64,000 bases of DNA, taken from the NCBI GenBank assembly GCA_030568195.1, contig JAJLTO010000005.1, positions 1,116,001-1,180,000 on the forward strand. Direction: 5' to 3'. The notes below the pieces were generated by a model. It was not told the origin of the DNA, ran no database searches, and worked only from the letters and a program-made list of their open reading frames with translations. Position 1 is the stretch's first letter; the number at the start of each line of letters is the position of its first letter. Shown here piece by piece: positions 1 through 10,350 of the stretch. This stretch comes from Dipodascopsis uninucleata var. uninucleata (taxonomy: Eukaryota; Ascomycota; Lipomycetes; Lipomycetales; Lipomycetaceae). Position numbers and translations under genes: made by a program.

Positions 1-1792
1 CCAATGTAGTGATGAGGAAATTTCTTCGCCTCTACTATCTGCATCTGCATCACCAGTTGGCCTGATGTTATCAGAAACAACCACCAGAGGTTCTGAGATT
101 ATCGACGCAAAAAAGGCGCCTTCTATAGAAGAGCATTCGTTTTCGGGCCTTCCGGAAGGATATACTGTAAAAGAGGTATTAGGAACCGTTAAAGCTGAGT
201 TAAACGTCTTTGATGCTACAAGCGGCGTGTTCATGTTGCAGGATGATGACGTGAAAGCAACAATCAAGGATCTTGGCAATTGGAACTATTGGCTTGATAT
301 TGAAGGATCATCGCACCATTGGCTAGGGAGTATTATTGCTGCCGAGATAAATCCAGTATTTAATTTTGAGCATCTTTCTTTTATTTTCAACTACTTTGCC
401 GATGATGGTTCTGCTGCATCATGGTTGCTACACTTTGAGAACGCAGACGCACTAGAAACATTCCAAGAACTTCTCATGCGTGCTTTATGGGAGACGCTTA
501 ATCAGCAAAGTTGGTTTAAAACGAATAAAGAGGACCAAGACTACGTGTTGGAAGCCTTCAACGATATCACAATGACCGATGCAGATGAAGAGCCGGATGA
601 AGAGGAGGAAGCATTTGAGGATGCTAACGACGACGTTCGCAAGGAGGCAGAACTTTATGATAATGATGAAGAATATGACGATGAGCTTGGAAACTCTGCA
701 TTTTCTGGAGAAGGCAAAAATAGTCAGCTTGCCGTTGGTTACAAGCACGATAGGTCATTTGTCGTTAGAGGAAACAAGATTGGTGTGTTTACTCACACTC
801 CTGCCAACACTTTAGAATTTTCAACTACCATAGAAAATTTGAAGACGCCAAGTGGCAAAAATTTGTCACCATCAAAGGTAATGCTTCATGCGGAAGACTC
901 CACTATGATTCTCCAAAGTCCATCGAATAAGAACAGTTTATATAGTATGGACTTGGAGTATGGTAAAATTGTTGATGAATGGAAGGTTCATGACGATGTT
1001 CCTGTCACCGCATTTACTCCCTCCAAGAAATTCTCTCAGATGACTGGTGAGCAGACATTTGTGGGAATGTCTGATAATAGTTTATTTAGAATTGATCCGC
1101 GACTAGCTGGCAACAAGCTTGTCGATTCTGAATTTCAGAAATATGCAACTAAGAATGCTTTTTCTGCGATTTCTACAACAGACAAAGGTTATCTGGCTGT
1201 TGCTTCAGCCAAAGGTGACATCAGACTTTATGATAGGCTCGGTATTCGTGCAAAGACGGCTATTCCTGCACTAGGTGAACCCATTATTGGGTTGGATGTT
1301 TCTGCAGATGGCAAATGGATTCTTGCAACATGTAAGACATATCTTCTGTTAATCGATGCTACAATTAAGAATGGTAAAAATGCTGGAACACTTGGATTCG
1401 AGAAGAGCTTCAGTAAGGACAGCAAGCCGCGTCCGAAGTGTTTACAGCTTAGTCCGGAACACGTCGCTCAAATGCAAGCGGAAACCAAACAGCCACTGGC
1501 TTTTACTCAAGGTCACTTTAATACTGGCTTGGGATCGAAAGAGACTACCATTGTGTCTAGTTCTGGTCCGTACGTCATCACATGGAACCTCAAGCAAGTA
1601 CTCAAAGGTGATAAGACTTCTTATACTATTAAACGCTATGGCGATAAAATTGCTGCAGATAATTTCAAGTTTGGTAGTGACAAAAATGTAATTGTTGCTT
1701 TACCCGATGATGTTGGAATGGTCAACAAGCGGAGCTTCCGAAAGCCGACAAGAGAATCAATCGCGACACCAGTCAAAGCTTTCCGTAGCTAA
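1..1792 (+). CDS. VID27: VID27 family protein, 5' end cut by window edge
   Basis: The reading frame is open from base 2, before the first ATG at 65, so the gene starts outside the window; 596 residues are visible (yeast Vid27 is about 780). The segment with NYWLDIEGSSHHWLGSIIA and the following FNY/W-rich stretch is the conserved PH-like middle part of the family. A strongly acidic linker follows (about 190-235 residues after the first in-window Met region), then a C-terminal half rich in beta-propeller-like repeats, the VID27 domain, ending in FRKPTRESIATPVKAFRS. Vid27 is a cytoplasmic protein linked to vacuolar import and degradation of fructose-1,6-bisphosphatase; its biochemical role is unclear. 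No intron is seen in the visible part. The next gene is convergent. Family call is firm; function is known only loosely. Confidence 0.9.
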   Translation, partial: QCSDEEISSPLLSASASPVGLMLSETTTRGSEIIDAKKAPSIEEHSFSGLPEGYTVKEVLGTVKAELNVFDATSGVFMLQDDDVKATIKDLGNWNYWLDIEGSSHHWLGSIIAAEINPVFNFEHLSFIFNYFADDGSAASWLLHFENADALETFQELLMRALWETLNQQSWFKTNKEDQDYVLEAFNDITMTDADEEPDEEEEAFEDANDDVRKEAELYDNDEEYDDELGNSAFSGEGKNSQLAVGYKHDRSFVVRGNKIGVFTHTPANTLEFSTTIENLKTPSGKNLSPSKVMLHAEDSTMILQSPSNKNSLYSMDLEYGKIVDEWKVHDDVPVTAFTPSKKFSQMTGEQTFVGMSDNSLFRIDPRLAGNKLVDSEFQKYATKNAFSAISTTDKGYLAVASAKGDIRLYDRLGIRAKTAIPALGEPIIGLDVSADGKWILATCKTYLLLIDATIKNGKNAGTLGFEKSFSKDSKPRPKCLQLSPEHVAQMQAETKQPLAFTQGHFNTGLGSKETTIVSSSGPYVITWNLKQVLKGDKTSYTIKRYGDKIAADNFKFGSDKNVIVALPDDVGMVNKRSFRKPTRESIATPVKAFRS

Positions 1793-2236
1793 TGATTATT
1801 TTAATTAATTTGATGCTTACATATTATGATTATTTGGATAGCGCTTCTAACTTTAGAGCCTCACTAGTACTATAATCTGTTCTCTATCGCACTTTTTCTT
1901 GAAAATTTAGTATAGCAATATCAAGCCATCCGCTACAATGAAGAGATTGCTCTCGATTTAAAGCTTCTGTTTCTATGGCTCATTCGGATTATCAAACGCC
2001 AACAGACCATGTTTTTTGTATTAATAAATAAAATTAATCAACTGATAATAACATTATTTACTGAATTAGATAATATACCAATATCACTAAATGCCCAATT
2101 AATATAATGATTTTATTGGCCTATAAGCAGACCACCACCTATAAATTATGAACTAACACTATTTTTGATATCCAATTTCTATGCCATCTCATGATACTTT
2201 TTATTGAGTTTTAATGAAGGAAATAAATTTACCCCA
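1793..2236. other. Convergent 3' intergenic region
   Basis: AT-rich DNA between the stop codons of VID27 and the J-protein gene. An AATAAA-type element at 2023-2028 is a plausible polyadenylation signal for VID27. I see no other feature. Confidence 0.5.
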
Positions 2237-3599
2237 TTACTCTTCAATATTAAGACCATCCATACTCTTATTCAAATTCATAACCTTATCCTCCTTTCTC
2301 ATCTTTCGCACTAAGTCCTTTACAGCCTTTATATGTTTTTTACTCTTCTCGTGTGCATCCAATTGTTTCTCGGACTTGAAATTCTTACTGCAGACAACAC
2401 ACTCGTAGATTATAATATCATCGTCGTCATAGTCATCATCCGACTCGAACGTCCGAATTTGGCTATCGTTCTGGGATCTGTCTATAATTGAGTCTTCATT
2501 TCGTTCTTCATGGTCCTCTGAATTTTCGTCGAAATTTTCGTCTCCTTCATCATCGTCTTCTGGTATATCTTGTTTTGCTTTTGACGAAAGTAGTCCTTTC
2601 TTTAATCGCTTCTTTTTATCTCCATACTCCTCTTCCCAAAAATCATCTTCATGATTTAAAGGAGTCATCCAGTCTGGATTTTGGTACTCCTGAAACTGTT
2701 GGCGATGAGCAGCTCTTGCACGAGCAGCTTGTTCCTTAACTTTTGCAGCCAGATCTTGCTTTCGCTGCTCGTCTTGAGCAGTTCCAAGTTTGGCTCGAGG
2801 GTCACGTTTCTTGATAAAAGCTACAAATGCCTTCACAGCATCATTATATTCTTTCTTAGCGATATCTCTCATCTTTTTATTCTCTTTTTCCATTGCCCTT
2901 CGGACTCTTCGATCTGGAGCATCTGAAAGACGATATTGATCACACCATGCAAATGACTTTCGAGTAGAAAATGTACTCCATGTGCCATAGAAATACTTCA
3001 CTTCATCTGTCCAAGAAGATCTACTATTGCCGAATGTTGGTAAATGCACCGTATCACTAGCTCCTTCATCAGCTTGCCCTTCTTCATCAGCCAATTGCTT
3101 GAAAACTTTAGATGCGACAGTATAAAAGCCAATTTCTGAATCATCTATGATTGCAAATAACGAAGGATCGAAAAAAGACAATAGCTCCTCAGCAGTTGTT
3201 CCCATTTGGGAATAACCTGAAGAGTTGGCGAATCCTCCTGAGCCTCTTGGTCGCTCATCACTAAGGATTTGGTCGCGATGCGAATCATACCATGCTCTCT
3301 ATAATACAGAAGTCTCATTAGAGCACAGCAACTAACAGTAAATCATCTCATTTGTCCTATTGGCTTCTGCCTTACTGTTGATAGATGTTATATTGCTCTA
3401 AACAATTACATACCTCGTCTGGATCTGAAAGAATCTCATATGCGGACTGGATCTGAGCAAATTTTTGCGTCGCTTCTTCTATCCGGTCGATATTTTTGTC
3501 GGGATGGAGCAATAACGCATGGCGTCTATACGCTCTTCTGATCTCTTCAGCTGAAGCGTCCCGACTGATTTCAAGCAGCTCGTAATAACAAATCTTCAT
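2237..3599 (-). CDS. JJJ1: JJJ1/DNAJC21-type ribosome-biogenesis J-protein
   Basis: Two exons, complement(2237..3298, 3414..3599), give 415 residues. Exon 1 encodes the J domain with its HPDK motif; the donor after SDPDE reads GTATGT and the acceptor TATAG, and the join restores the diagnostic [13 protein letters not shown] sequence. The start ATG at 3599 follows an in-frame GTG and opens [11 protein letters not shown]. Downstream are a long charged helix (about 150-290), an acidic region and one U1-type C2H2 zinc finger, [19 protein letters not shown], near the C terminus. Jjj1 stimulates the ATPase of cytosolic Hsp70 to release the export factor Arx1 from late pre-60S particles. Yeast Jjj1 is 590 residues with two zinc fingers; this protein ends soon after the first finger, so the second is absent. 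Shares a 550 bp divergent promoter with the PP1 gene. Confidence 0.88.
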
Positions 3600-4149
3600 C
3601 ACCCTCTTATATTAAAGTACTATACAGATACGACAGCCCCCACTAAAAACAGAACAAGAGCGTCCGCAGACTTTATTTACTACGCAACGAATATGAAATG
3701 AAAATACTAGTTTAGAACGCTGTGAAGAAAAAACGTTCCCTATTAACGGCCAAGATATGGTTTAGAGAGGTAGGCTTTTATTGCCAAACGCGAGTTCAAT
3801 AGCATTTAATATAACATACCTCTATGCTGTGAATTAGAAGTGAGAAAACGCTTGTTTCATAGCGAAATCTGTCAATATATTTTTAGTGCGAACTCTATAT
3901 TTTCAGCGTAGAGACACTCATTCGCAGATAATCTTGGTTTAGGTTCTCTTCCATCACCGTGTCTTTTTTCCCGACTTTTGCGCCTCCATAGCCGTTCACC
4001 CCTTTGGATAGCACATAAGCAATCAAAATCGCCTCATAGTCTCTAAATAATATTCATTGAAGGCGACAGAGACGATAGAAAAGAGTATATAGATAGGAGT
4101 ATATAGATAGGAGAGATCAAGAGTGCGAAGAAAGCTGGGTCTTTTTACG
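3600..4149. promoter_or_regulatory. Divergent promoter of J-protein and PP1 genes
   Basis: 550 bp between divergent start codons. No ATG occurs on the + strand from 3827 to the PP1 start, consistent with a PP1 leader of up to about 320 nt. It ends in a perfect 14-bp tandem duplication just before the start. Confidence 0.55.
4083..4110 (+). repeat. Perfect 14-bp tandem duplication
   Basis: GAGTATATAGATAG occurs twice without a gap, followed by GAG, ending 39 bp before the PP1 start codon. It probably lies in the 5' leader and could be a slippage product. Confidence 0.8.
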
Positions 4150-5718
4150 ATGGTTGCAGCGGATGTAAGTGAAAATGAACACAATCTTGATGCGATAATA
4201 GGGAAGCTATTAGGAGTGCGAGGCAGCCGCCCCGGTAATCAGGTACAGCTGCCTGAAGAAGAGATTAGATATCTATGCACGAAGGCAAGGGAAATATTCA
4301 TCCAGCAGCCTATTCTACTTGAGTTGGAAGCACCGATTAAGGTAAGTTTTATTGTGAAAGAGAGAATTTTTTGTGTGGAGCCTGTGCGGTCAAACGTAGA
4401 TTACAAACAACTCTGCAGTATTTGTTTGTGATCAAGATTTACCACATCTACTGAAGATAGCGATCTTGGACTGTCTTATATAGCTTCTTCGTAGATGATT
4501 TCCTTGAAGCTGAGATTGTCTTGTTTTATTCTTATTGAGGCTAGAATTGCTGATTTTTCATATTGCGTATGCCTAATGTTTTTTTAAGATATGTGGTAAG
4601 TTCGGCTTTTCCTACTACTTTGTTACTATATAAACTGAGAATTGCCGGAAATTTTGATTGAATTAATATTGGTATGGTACTTTATAGGTGATATTCATGG
4701 TCAATATTATGATCTATTAAGATTATTCGAATATGGAGGATTCCCCCCGGAAGCAAACTACTTGTTTCTTGGCGACTATGTAGATCGCGGTAAACAATCA
4801 CTAGAGACTATCTGTCTTTTGTTAGCATATAAAATAAAGTACCCGGAAAATTTTTTTATCTTGCGCGGAAATCATGAATGTGCATCTATTAATAGGATTT
4901 ACGGTTTTTATGATGAATGTGAGTGATAAGTGTTCTAGTCTGGCTGCAGCAACACCTTAAGAAGGGAATTCATTCTCGAGTTGCTATAAGCAAAATTGTT
5001 TAGACGATTTTGCAGAGCCAATGTAAGCCTAACAATGTTATTTGAAAGGTAAACGACGATACAACATAAAGCTTTGGAAAGTGTTCACAGACTGCTTCAA
5101 TTGCCTACCTATAGCAGCCATCATAGACGACAAGATTTTCACAATGCATGGAGGACTCTCGCCAGATCTCAATACTATGGAGCAAATTCGACGAGTTATG
5201 CGGCCTACTGATGTGAGTAAATTACTTCAATTAATTGTGGTATGGAAGTAGGATTGGCATCACTGGAAACCGTAAACTGTCATCTTGCATCTATAGCTGC
5301 TTCTATGGTATTTGTTCTAACGATCTTACAGATTCCGGATTGTGGACTTCTTTGTGATCTCTTATGGTCTGACCCGGATAAAGATATCACTGGATGGAGT
5401 GAGAATGATAGAGGAATTTCGTTTACATTTGGTGCTGATGTTGTCTCTCGCTTTCTCCAAAGACACGATATGGATTTAATATGCAGAGCGCATCAAGTCG
5501 TTGAGGATGGTTATGAGTTCTTTTCGAAGCGTCAATTGGTAACATTATTTTCAGCTCCTAACTATTGTGGAGAATTTGATAATGCTGGCGCTATGATGAG
5601 TGTTGATGAATCTTTACTTTGCTCTTTTCAAATTCTGAAACCTGCAGAGAAGAAAGCGAAGTATGGATATAACTCTGGCGTAGGTGCTACTCCGCCACGC
5701 AAAAAGAATGGCTTTTAG
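4150..5718 (+). CDS. GLC7: Protein phosphatase PP1 catalytic subunit, 5 exons with a 7-nt exon
   Basis: Exons 4150..4341, 4589..4595, 4688..4918, 5049..5212 and 5332..5718 join in frame to a 326-residue PP1 (yeast Glc7 312; fission yeast Dis2 similar). The metal-binding signatures GDIHG, GDYVDRG and GNHE and the C-terminal [16 protein letters not shown] motif are intact. Donors are GTAAGT, GTAAGT, GTGAGT and GTGAGT. Residues Ile-Cys of the invariant KICGDIHG motif are encoded only by the 7-nt exon ATATGTG, with the following G completing Gly across the next intron. The start ATG at 4150 gives [11 protein letters not shown]; an in-frame GTG at 4123 precedes it. PP1 dephosphorylates Ser/Thr in mitosis, glycogen metabolism and transcription under targeting subunits. 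A C-terminal tail of about 25 residues, [19 protein letters not shown], carries the TPPR motif usual for cell-cycle control of PP1 by Cdk. Confidence 0.95.
4589..4595 (+). other. 7-nt internal coding microexon of PP1
   Basis: ATATGTG is flanked by an acceptor TTTTTTTAAG and a donor GTAAGT. Skipping it would join AAG to GTGATATTC and shift the frame to an early stop; including it restores LEAPIKICGDIHG. The two flanking introns are 247 and 92 bp. No other stretch in the interval encodes the missing Ile-Cys. Confidence 0.92.
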
Positions 5719-6577
5719 ATATTGTTTTGTATTTCACTTCTCTATTCTTTTGATTATTTGTCTAATGTAAAAATGATTATTATGAACGAATTTTCTACCT
5801 TCTGCTATCATGGAACTCCACGTGTTATGATACAATATGGTGTTAGGGCATTCCTGTATTCTTGTTCGACTTCATTTATTACTTATTTGTTCACGTCACT
5901 TTCATTTATAGCACGTTCGTTACGACATTAAGCACTCATTTTATTTGTATTGTCATTAAAATTGTAGAGAGAGGGAGGAAATTGGGTCTTAGATCTAGGC
6001 CGATAAAGAACGTTAGAGAACTGAAAAGGAGCCGAAAGACGAAATTTGATATTTGCTTTCCGTTCTTTGAAATCTATTCACTTTTTCTTCCATGTTTGAT
6101 TCTCTTCTAAATATATCTATTGTGTTCTTTTTGAATTTGATTCTCAAGTTTATCGATTTTATCGATTTTCTTTGTTTTCCACTTCCTTAGCTACTGTTCA
6201 TTAAGTGCTTCGAAGACTAGTTACATTAATATAGTTTTGTACAGATTTCAAATCTGGAAACTTATATAATCTCCTAGGACATGTGCGCTCTGGCTTCAAA
6301 ATCTTTATATCCAAAGAACTGCTAGCATATTCCCTTTTTAGAACTTTTTATTCTTAAAAATAGTGCACTTAAAACGTATAAATTCCATATTAGCATCACC
6401 CTTAACCGCAATATCTTGTTCTCTACTTACCCGGAGGTTTAAATATTCTCCCAAACGAAAGAAAAAAACTTCAGCTTCGAGATATTCTTCTGGTAGAAAC
6501 ACTTCCACTACGAAGTGCAGGAATCACGTTTAGAAAGCGTGGAATATTAAGAAATTTCAATAGCTTATTTGTCAGCT
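5719..6577. other. Tandem intergenic region PP1 to EFG1
   Basis: 859 bp of AT-rich DNA. The proximal part should hold the PP1 3' UTR; no + strand ATG lies in roughly the last 290 bp before EFG1, fitting a leader. No coding or RNA signal recognised. Confidence 0.45.
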
Positions 6578-7366
6578 ATGCCTAAAGCACCAAAATTCAA
6601 AGAGGTAAAAGATGTTGCAGGAGGCAATTCATCAATCTCTCGTCTAAAGAAAAAGATCCGAGACATTGAGCGACTGCTGAAACGAACAGAGATAACACGA
6701 GTCTCTGCAGATGACAAATCACAAGGTAGAACGGGAGATAGAAACGGCATTAAAAATACTACTGCAAGGGCTAGACAAGAACAGGAGAGAGCGTTGAAAG
6801 CTCTGAAAGAAGAGCTCAGGGAGGCAGAGCAAATGGAGAAATCAAAGAGGATGGAGCATAAGTATCACAAAGTACGATTCTTTGAACGTAGGAAAGCAGT
6901 CCGAAAAGTCGAAAAGGCAAGAAGAGCACTTGTGGATGACGACAAGAGTTCAAAGGAGCGATCTATCAAGGAAAATGCTCTAAGGTTGGCCGAAATAGAA
7001 TTGGCCTATATTGCACTGTTTCCAAGAGAATCAAGATATATATCGCTCTATGCGGATGGTGGTGCCGCATTGAAAGCAATAATAGCCAATGATGGAGCAG
7101 CACCAAATTCAGATATAGACAAAACTATTAGCAAGAGAAAGGAATGGTGGCAGAAGGTGAAGATGATGGTAGAGCGTGGAGATGTGGTTGTTGATTCGCT
7201 CATGTTTGGTAATGGTGGAAAGGACTCTCAAGCGGTCGAGAAGAGACTGCGTGCCCGCAGCACCTTAAAGCAAAATGAAACAGATGGAGCTTATGCACAA
7301 GACGAGATTAAACAATCTGAAGACAGTGGAAGTATAAATGAGGAGTCAGATGAGTTCTTTGAATAG
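6578..7366 (+). CDS. EFG1: rRNA-processing protein Efg1
   Basis: A 262-residue, intronless, highly basic and helical protein. The N-terminal block SRLKKKIRDIERLLKR followed by ALKALKEELREAE and KYHKVRFFERRKAVRK is the Efg1/DUF2361 signature. The chosen start is ATG 6578; a TTG three codons earlier is also in frame. Most of the chain is predicted coiled coil by its heptad-like Leu/Lys/Glu pattern; the C-terminal 60 residues are acidic and serine-rich. Efg1 acts in the nucleolus in 18S rRNA maturation within 90S pre-ribosomes. Length agrees with yeast Efg1 (233). Followed by a convergent SNARE gene. Confidence 0.9.
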   Translation: MPKAPKFKEVKDVAGGNSSISRLKKKIRDIERLLKRTEITRVSADDKSQGRTGDRNGIKNTTARARQEQERALKALKEELREAEQMEKSKRMEHKYHKVRFFERRKAVRKVEKARRALVDDDKSSKERSIKENALRLAEIELAYIALFPRESRYISLYADGGAALKAIIANDGAAPNSDIDKTISKRKEWWQKVKMMVERGDVVVDSLMFGNGGKDSQAVEKRLRARSTLKQNETDGAYAQDEIKQSEDSGSINEESDEFFE

Positions 7367-7929
7367 ATGATAGGCTCTGTACTTTAGAGAACTAGTTTGC
7401 ATCCATTCTTCATACCTCTCTAGTCTCATTTATCTGCAACTGAAGTATATAACATTGGGATATATTGAAAACTTGGTGATACTAAGAATATCAGTAGGGT
7501 CAAAAGTCGCCAAAAGCTTTTTAATTTTAATTCATTCAACATAATACTGTCAAATTTCTTAAATAGAATTAGTGTGCGATTTAAGAGTTGTGATCATTGA
7601 CTACATAACTATTATTGTTCCTTATTTGCCATATCAAAAAAACTACTGCCAAAAACCAGTGCTACACAACACATCCAAAATAACAAAAATTACTAGTTTA
7701 ACAGTATAGAAATATAAATTAATGAATGCACGTCTGCAAAGAACTTGTAGTAGTGCATAGAGTAAACATAAAGATAAATTGAATAAAACAACAATAGACA
7801 AAAAGTATGACTAAATCAGTTCACTGAAATCATAATTCTATTATTTGCTTTTGCTTGAATTCCGTAATCTTGGCAATGCCATAGAAAACCTTGCCAATTT
7901 AAACGATCTCACACTTACACGCATCTTTT
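7367..7929. other. Convergent 3' intergenic region
   Basis: 563 bp, AT-rich, between the EFG1 and SNARE stop codons. Nothing recognised beyond expected 3' UTR sequence. Confidence 0.45.
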
Positions 7930-9057
7930 CTAATGGGAGACAGCCATATGGCCATTATAGCCTATGTTGCGGTCCATCATATAAGCATTCATTTGAGCAG
8001 CTTGACCGTTACCGTTACCATTATTGTTATTATTGTTATTGTTGTTATTGTCATCGTTGCCACCACGAGTGCAGTTCTGCCAGCCAGGTAATCCACATCC
8101 GAATCCAATGAGGACATAAATCAAGAATAAGGCTGCAAGGATAAGTAGGACAACAAGACGCTTATTCTTCCACCACATCTCTCTTCTAAGAGCAGTAGAT
8201 CGCTTTCTGAATGCAAATGCAGTTTGGTTCATATGATCAGTCTTGTCAACCAAGTTTTCAATGCGTTCACCGCGAGCGATGACATTTTCGATGTTCTGGG
8301 ACATAATATCCTTAACCTGATCAATCTCCTGTCTAACGGTCTCAACTCGATCACCTTGGGCATCCATCTTGTGCATACACTGACTCATGATATTACCAAA
8401 ATCGGATAAAGCGAATGGCTCATCAGCCTCGCCCACCTGCTCAGGGGAGTAAGTCTCGTTAAATTTGCGTTGAACCTCAAGAAGATAAGCAAATGGCATA
8501 CGTCGAGGAACAGTGGAAAGTGTGATGGCCAAGAATGTGACACCTTCAGGGACAGTTTCGGTGGCTGCAGTTGTAATATAGTGAACGAGCCAGTTATTGT
8601 GAATGTAAGTCAGCTATATATATTATGTTAGTTTCAATTCATGGTTCGACTCAGGTTCAAAATTCTGCGCAATACACAAGTTTAATGCTGTAGCGCTCTC
8701 GCGCTTTCATAGACATACCTTCTGGTCATCTTCGGCAGGAATCTTCGGCAAAATCAACGCTGCGACGGCATTTGCGTTTGATCGAATAGGAGCGAAGTCC
8801 GCCAGAACAGTCGTTCCATGGGCCACACAGGCATATAAAACTATATAACAGAACCGTAAGCATCGAAACAGATATATATAAAAAGAAGAAATTCGGACTT
8901 TAGAGCTCCCCGCCAACATTAGGGCCGTTTCCTTCTTTGACCTGTCTGGCGCAAACTATGAGAGCGGCCCTCTGACTACCCTGAAAGGTCGTAAGACCTG
9001 CACTTCGGAACTTTTCTCGATTGCAACAGTCGACAACTTACAGTTTGAGCCCGGCAT
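7930..9057 (-). CDS. NYV1: Longin R-SNARE of the VAMP7/Nyv1 type with long luminal tail
   Basis: Exons complement(7930..8613, 8719..8840, 9042..9057) give 273 residues. The 16-nt first exon encodes MPGSN plus one base; donor GTAAGT and acceptor TATATAG restore FLYACVAHGTTVLADF, the start of a longin domain (about 1-120). The R-SNARE motif spans about 133-191 with the zero-layer Arg at about 160 in VIARGERIENLVDKT, and the transmembrane anchor covers about 198-218. Unusually, about 55 residues follow the anchor: a Cys/Gly/Trp turn, an N-C-T glycosylation sequon, an Asn run encoded by AAT/AAC repeats, and a Met/Asn/Gly-rich end. VAMP7-class SNAREs normally end right after the anchor. Likely role: R-SNARE in fusion with the vacuole. 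I cannot exclude another longin VAMP paralogue. Confidence 0.87.
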
Positions 9058-9644
9058 TTTCAAACGTGATATGGTAACGAATTCGGCTGCTGTCAATATC
9101 AAAGCAACGCAAATCTGGATTTATATGATCGCAAAGGGAGAATAGTTCTGCGGATAAGATAAACTCCTTTGCGCTAGTTCGGCACTATCGCTATGCTGTT
9201 TGAACGCTCTCAAAGTACAAGTACCAATACGGCAGGTGCACCTGAAAAAACCTCGAAAACACAATTAAGTGCACTCGTTTCTATAAAATTTGAATGGAAT
9301 AATTGCAAGGCAACCTTAGGCAGCGGAAAGCGAAAATTCAACGCACTTCTGAGCTACCAGATTTATACTCTGATAAGAGAGTTAAGAAACCTTTGTAATA
9401 CTTTCCTGCCTTTTTACTTTGCTAGCCAAAAAGACTTCCGTTAGATTGGCGTAGCAAGGAAAAACTCCCTCTAAGTGAATCTGCTGTGGAAAAGGTTTGC
9501 TTGTGTAACGCCTCTGGGTCTCGGCCAGTACACTGCCACAGGGCCAGCTGATATCAGATCTTAACTGTGGCTGGAGGACCAGTGTCTGGCTAGAATCGGG
9601 TGATGCAACTGAGTATTAATACGGAGCGCTGTTCTTACGTAACG
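9058..9644 (-). promoter_or_regulatory. Putative long AUG-free 5' leader of the R-SNARE gene
   Basis: For 587 nt upstream of the SNARE start there is no ATG on the minus strand, while the + strand of the same DNA has several. Such strand-asymmetric depletion suggests transcribed leader DNA. The transcription start is not determined. Confidence 0.4.
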
Positions 9645-10350
9645 CATATGTAAGCGATGTTTTCGTTCTCCTTATAGCGGGAATCTTTCGAGCGCAGGTG
9701 CTGCCACTACTTGAGAGATCGTAAAGGAGAGGGGACAAGAACCAACAGACTGGTGAGGCGACAGAGTCGCGAGAACTAGTTTTCACATACTAGGGTTTTG
9801 TGGACGCATGTCATACTATTTGGTCGCACGAGCAGCAGGCGCCCGACCTCAAGACTGAATGCATCAAATACGTGGAGGTAGAAGACTGTGGGAGGGTGTA
9901 CGAAAATGCGAGAGTCCTTCTGACTCTCATTGACGCAGCTGCGTCCTTGCAAGCGGTAGTCAGATTGAGCTCTTGCCGCAGGCGATGCCGTAACAGGATT
10001 AAGATCGTGCAGTGAATTCTGGGAGGGAAAATCCGACGTGATACTAAACCCTTATTTTGACGTCAAGTTGAGGTTTAACTGGCGCTGTACTATTGCGAAC
10101 GTGTTGGGTGGTCAATACGCTCGGTCACGAAGTGAATGGGACTAGTGGAGCTCGTAAAACAAGCCAACAAGTTGAAGCGGGCATCTCGCACTCATTGTTC
10201 TCTAGTGAACTGAGCTGGGAGGGGGGGTACCATGAGCGGACGGTGCAGGACCGCAGTTCCAAGTATGCTTGGGACAGAGTAGTTAGTACGGTACGCTGCT
10301 ACTAGTACTAGTGCGTAGCATGCGCTGGCTCTATGATTCAGCATTAGTTC
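9450..10350. other. GC-rich non-coding island 1
   Basis: Sample 60-bp lines count 53-62 percent GC against about 40 percent in typical coding lines nearby. Only short chance reading frames (under 85 residues) occur and none resembles a protein family. CTAG tetramers are frequent (seven seen between about 9.6 and 10.3 kb). It lies between two divergent genes. The stretch 10351-10951 that follows is of ordinary composition and I see nothing in it. Confidence 0.5.
10058..10065. promoter_or_regulatory. CRE-type palindrome TGACGTCA
   Basis: A perfect TGACGTCA inside the 10-bp palindrome TTGACGTCAA, about 1.5 kb upstream of the glycogenin start. This is the consensus for fungal ATF/CREB-type bZIP factors. 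Control of glycogenin by stress or cAMP would fit but is inference from one site. Confidence 0.35.

Noticed and set aside
485-748. Antisense frame within VID27
   Set aside because: Shadow of the acidic linker coding; repetitive hydrophobic translation with no motif.
8641-8680. B-box-like GGTTCGACTC inside a SNARE intron
   Set aside because: No pairing T-stem, no A-box at suitable distance.
9800-10015. 71-residue frame in GC-rich island 1
   Set aside because: Length is expected by chance at this GC; no recognisable composition or motif, no splice-extended partner frame.
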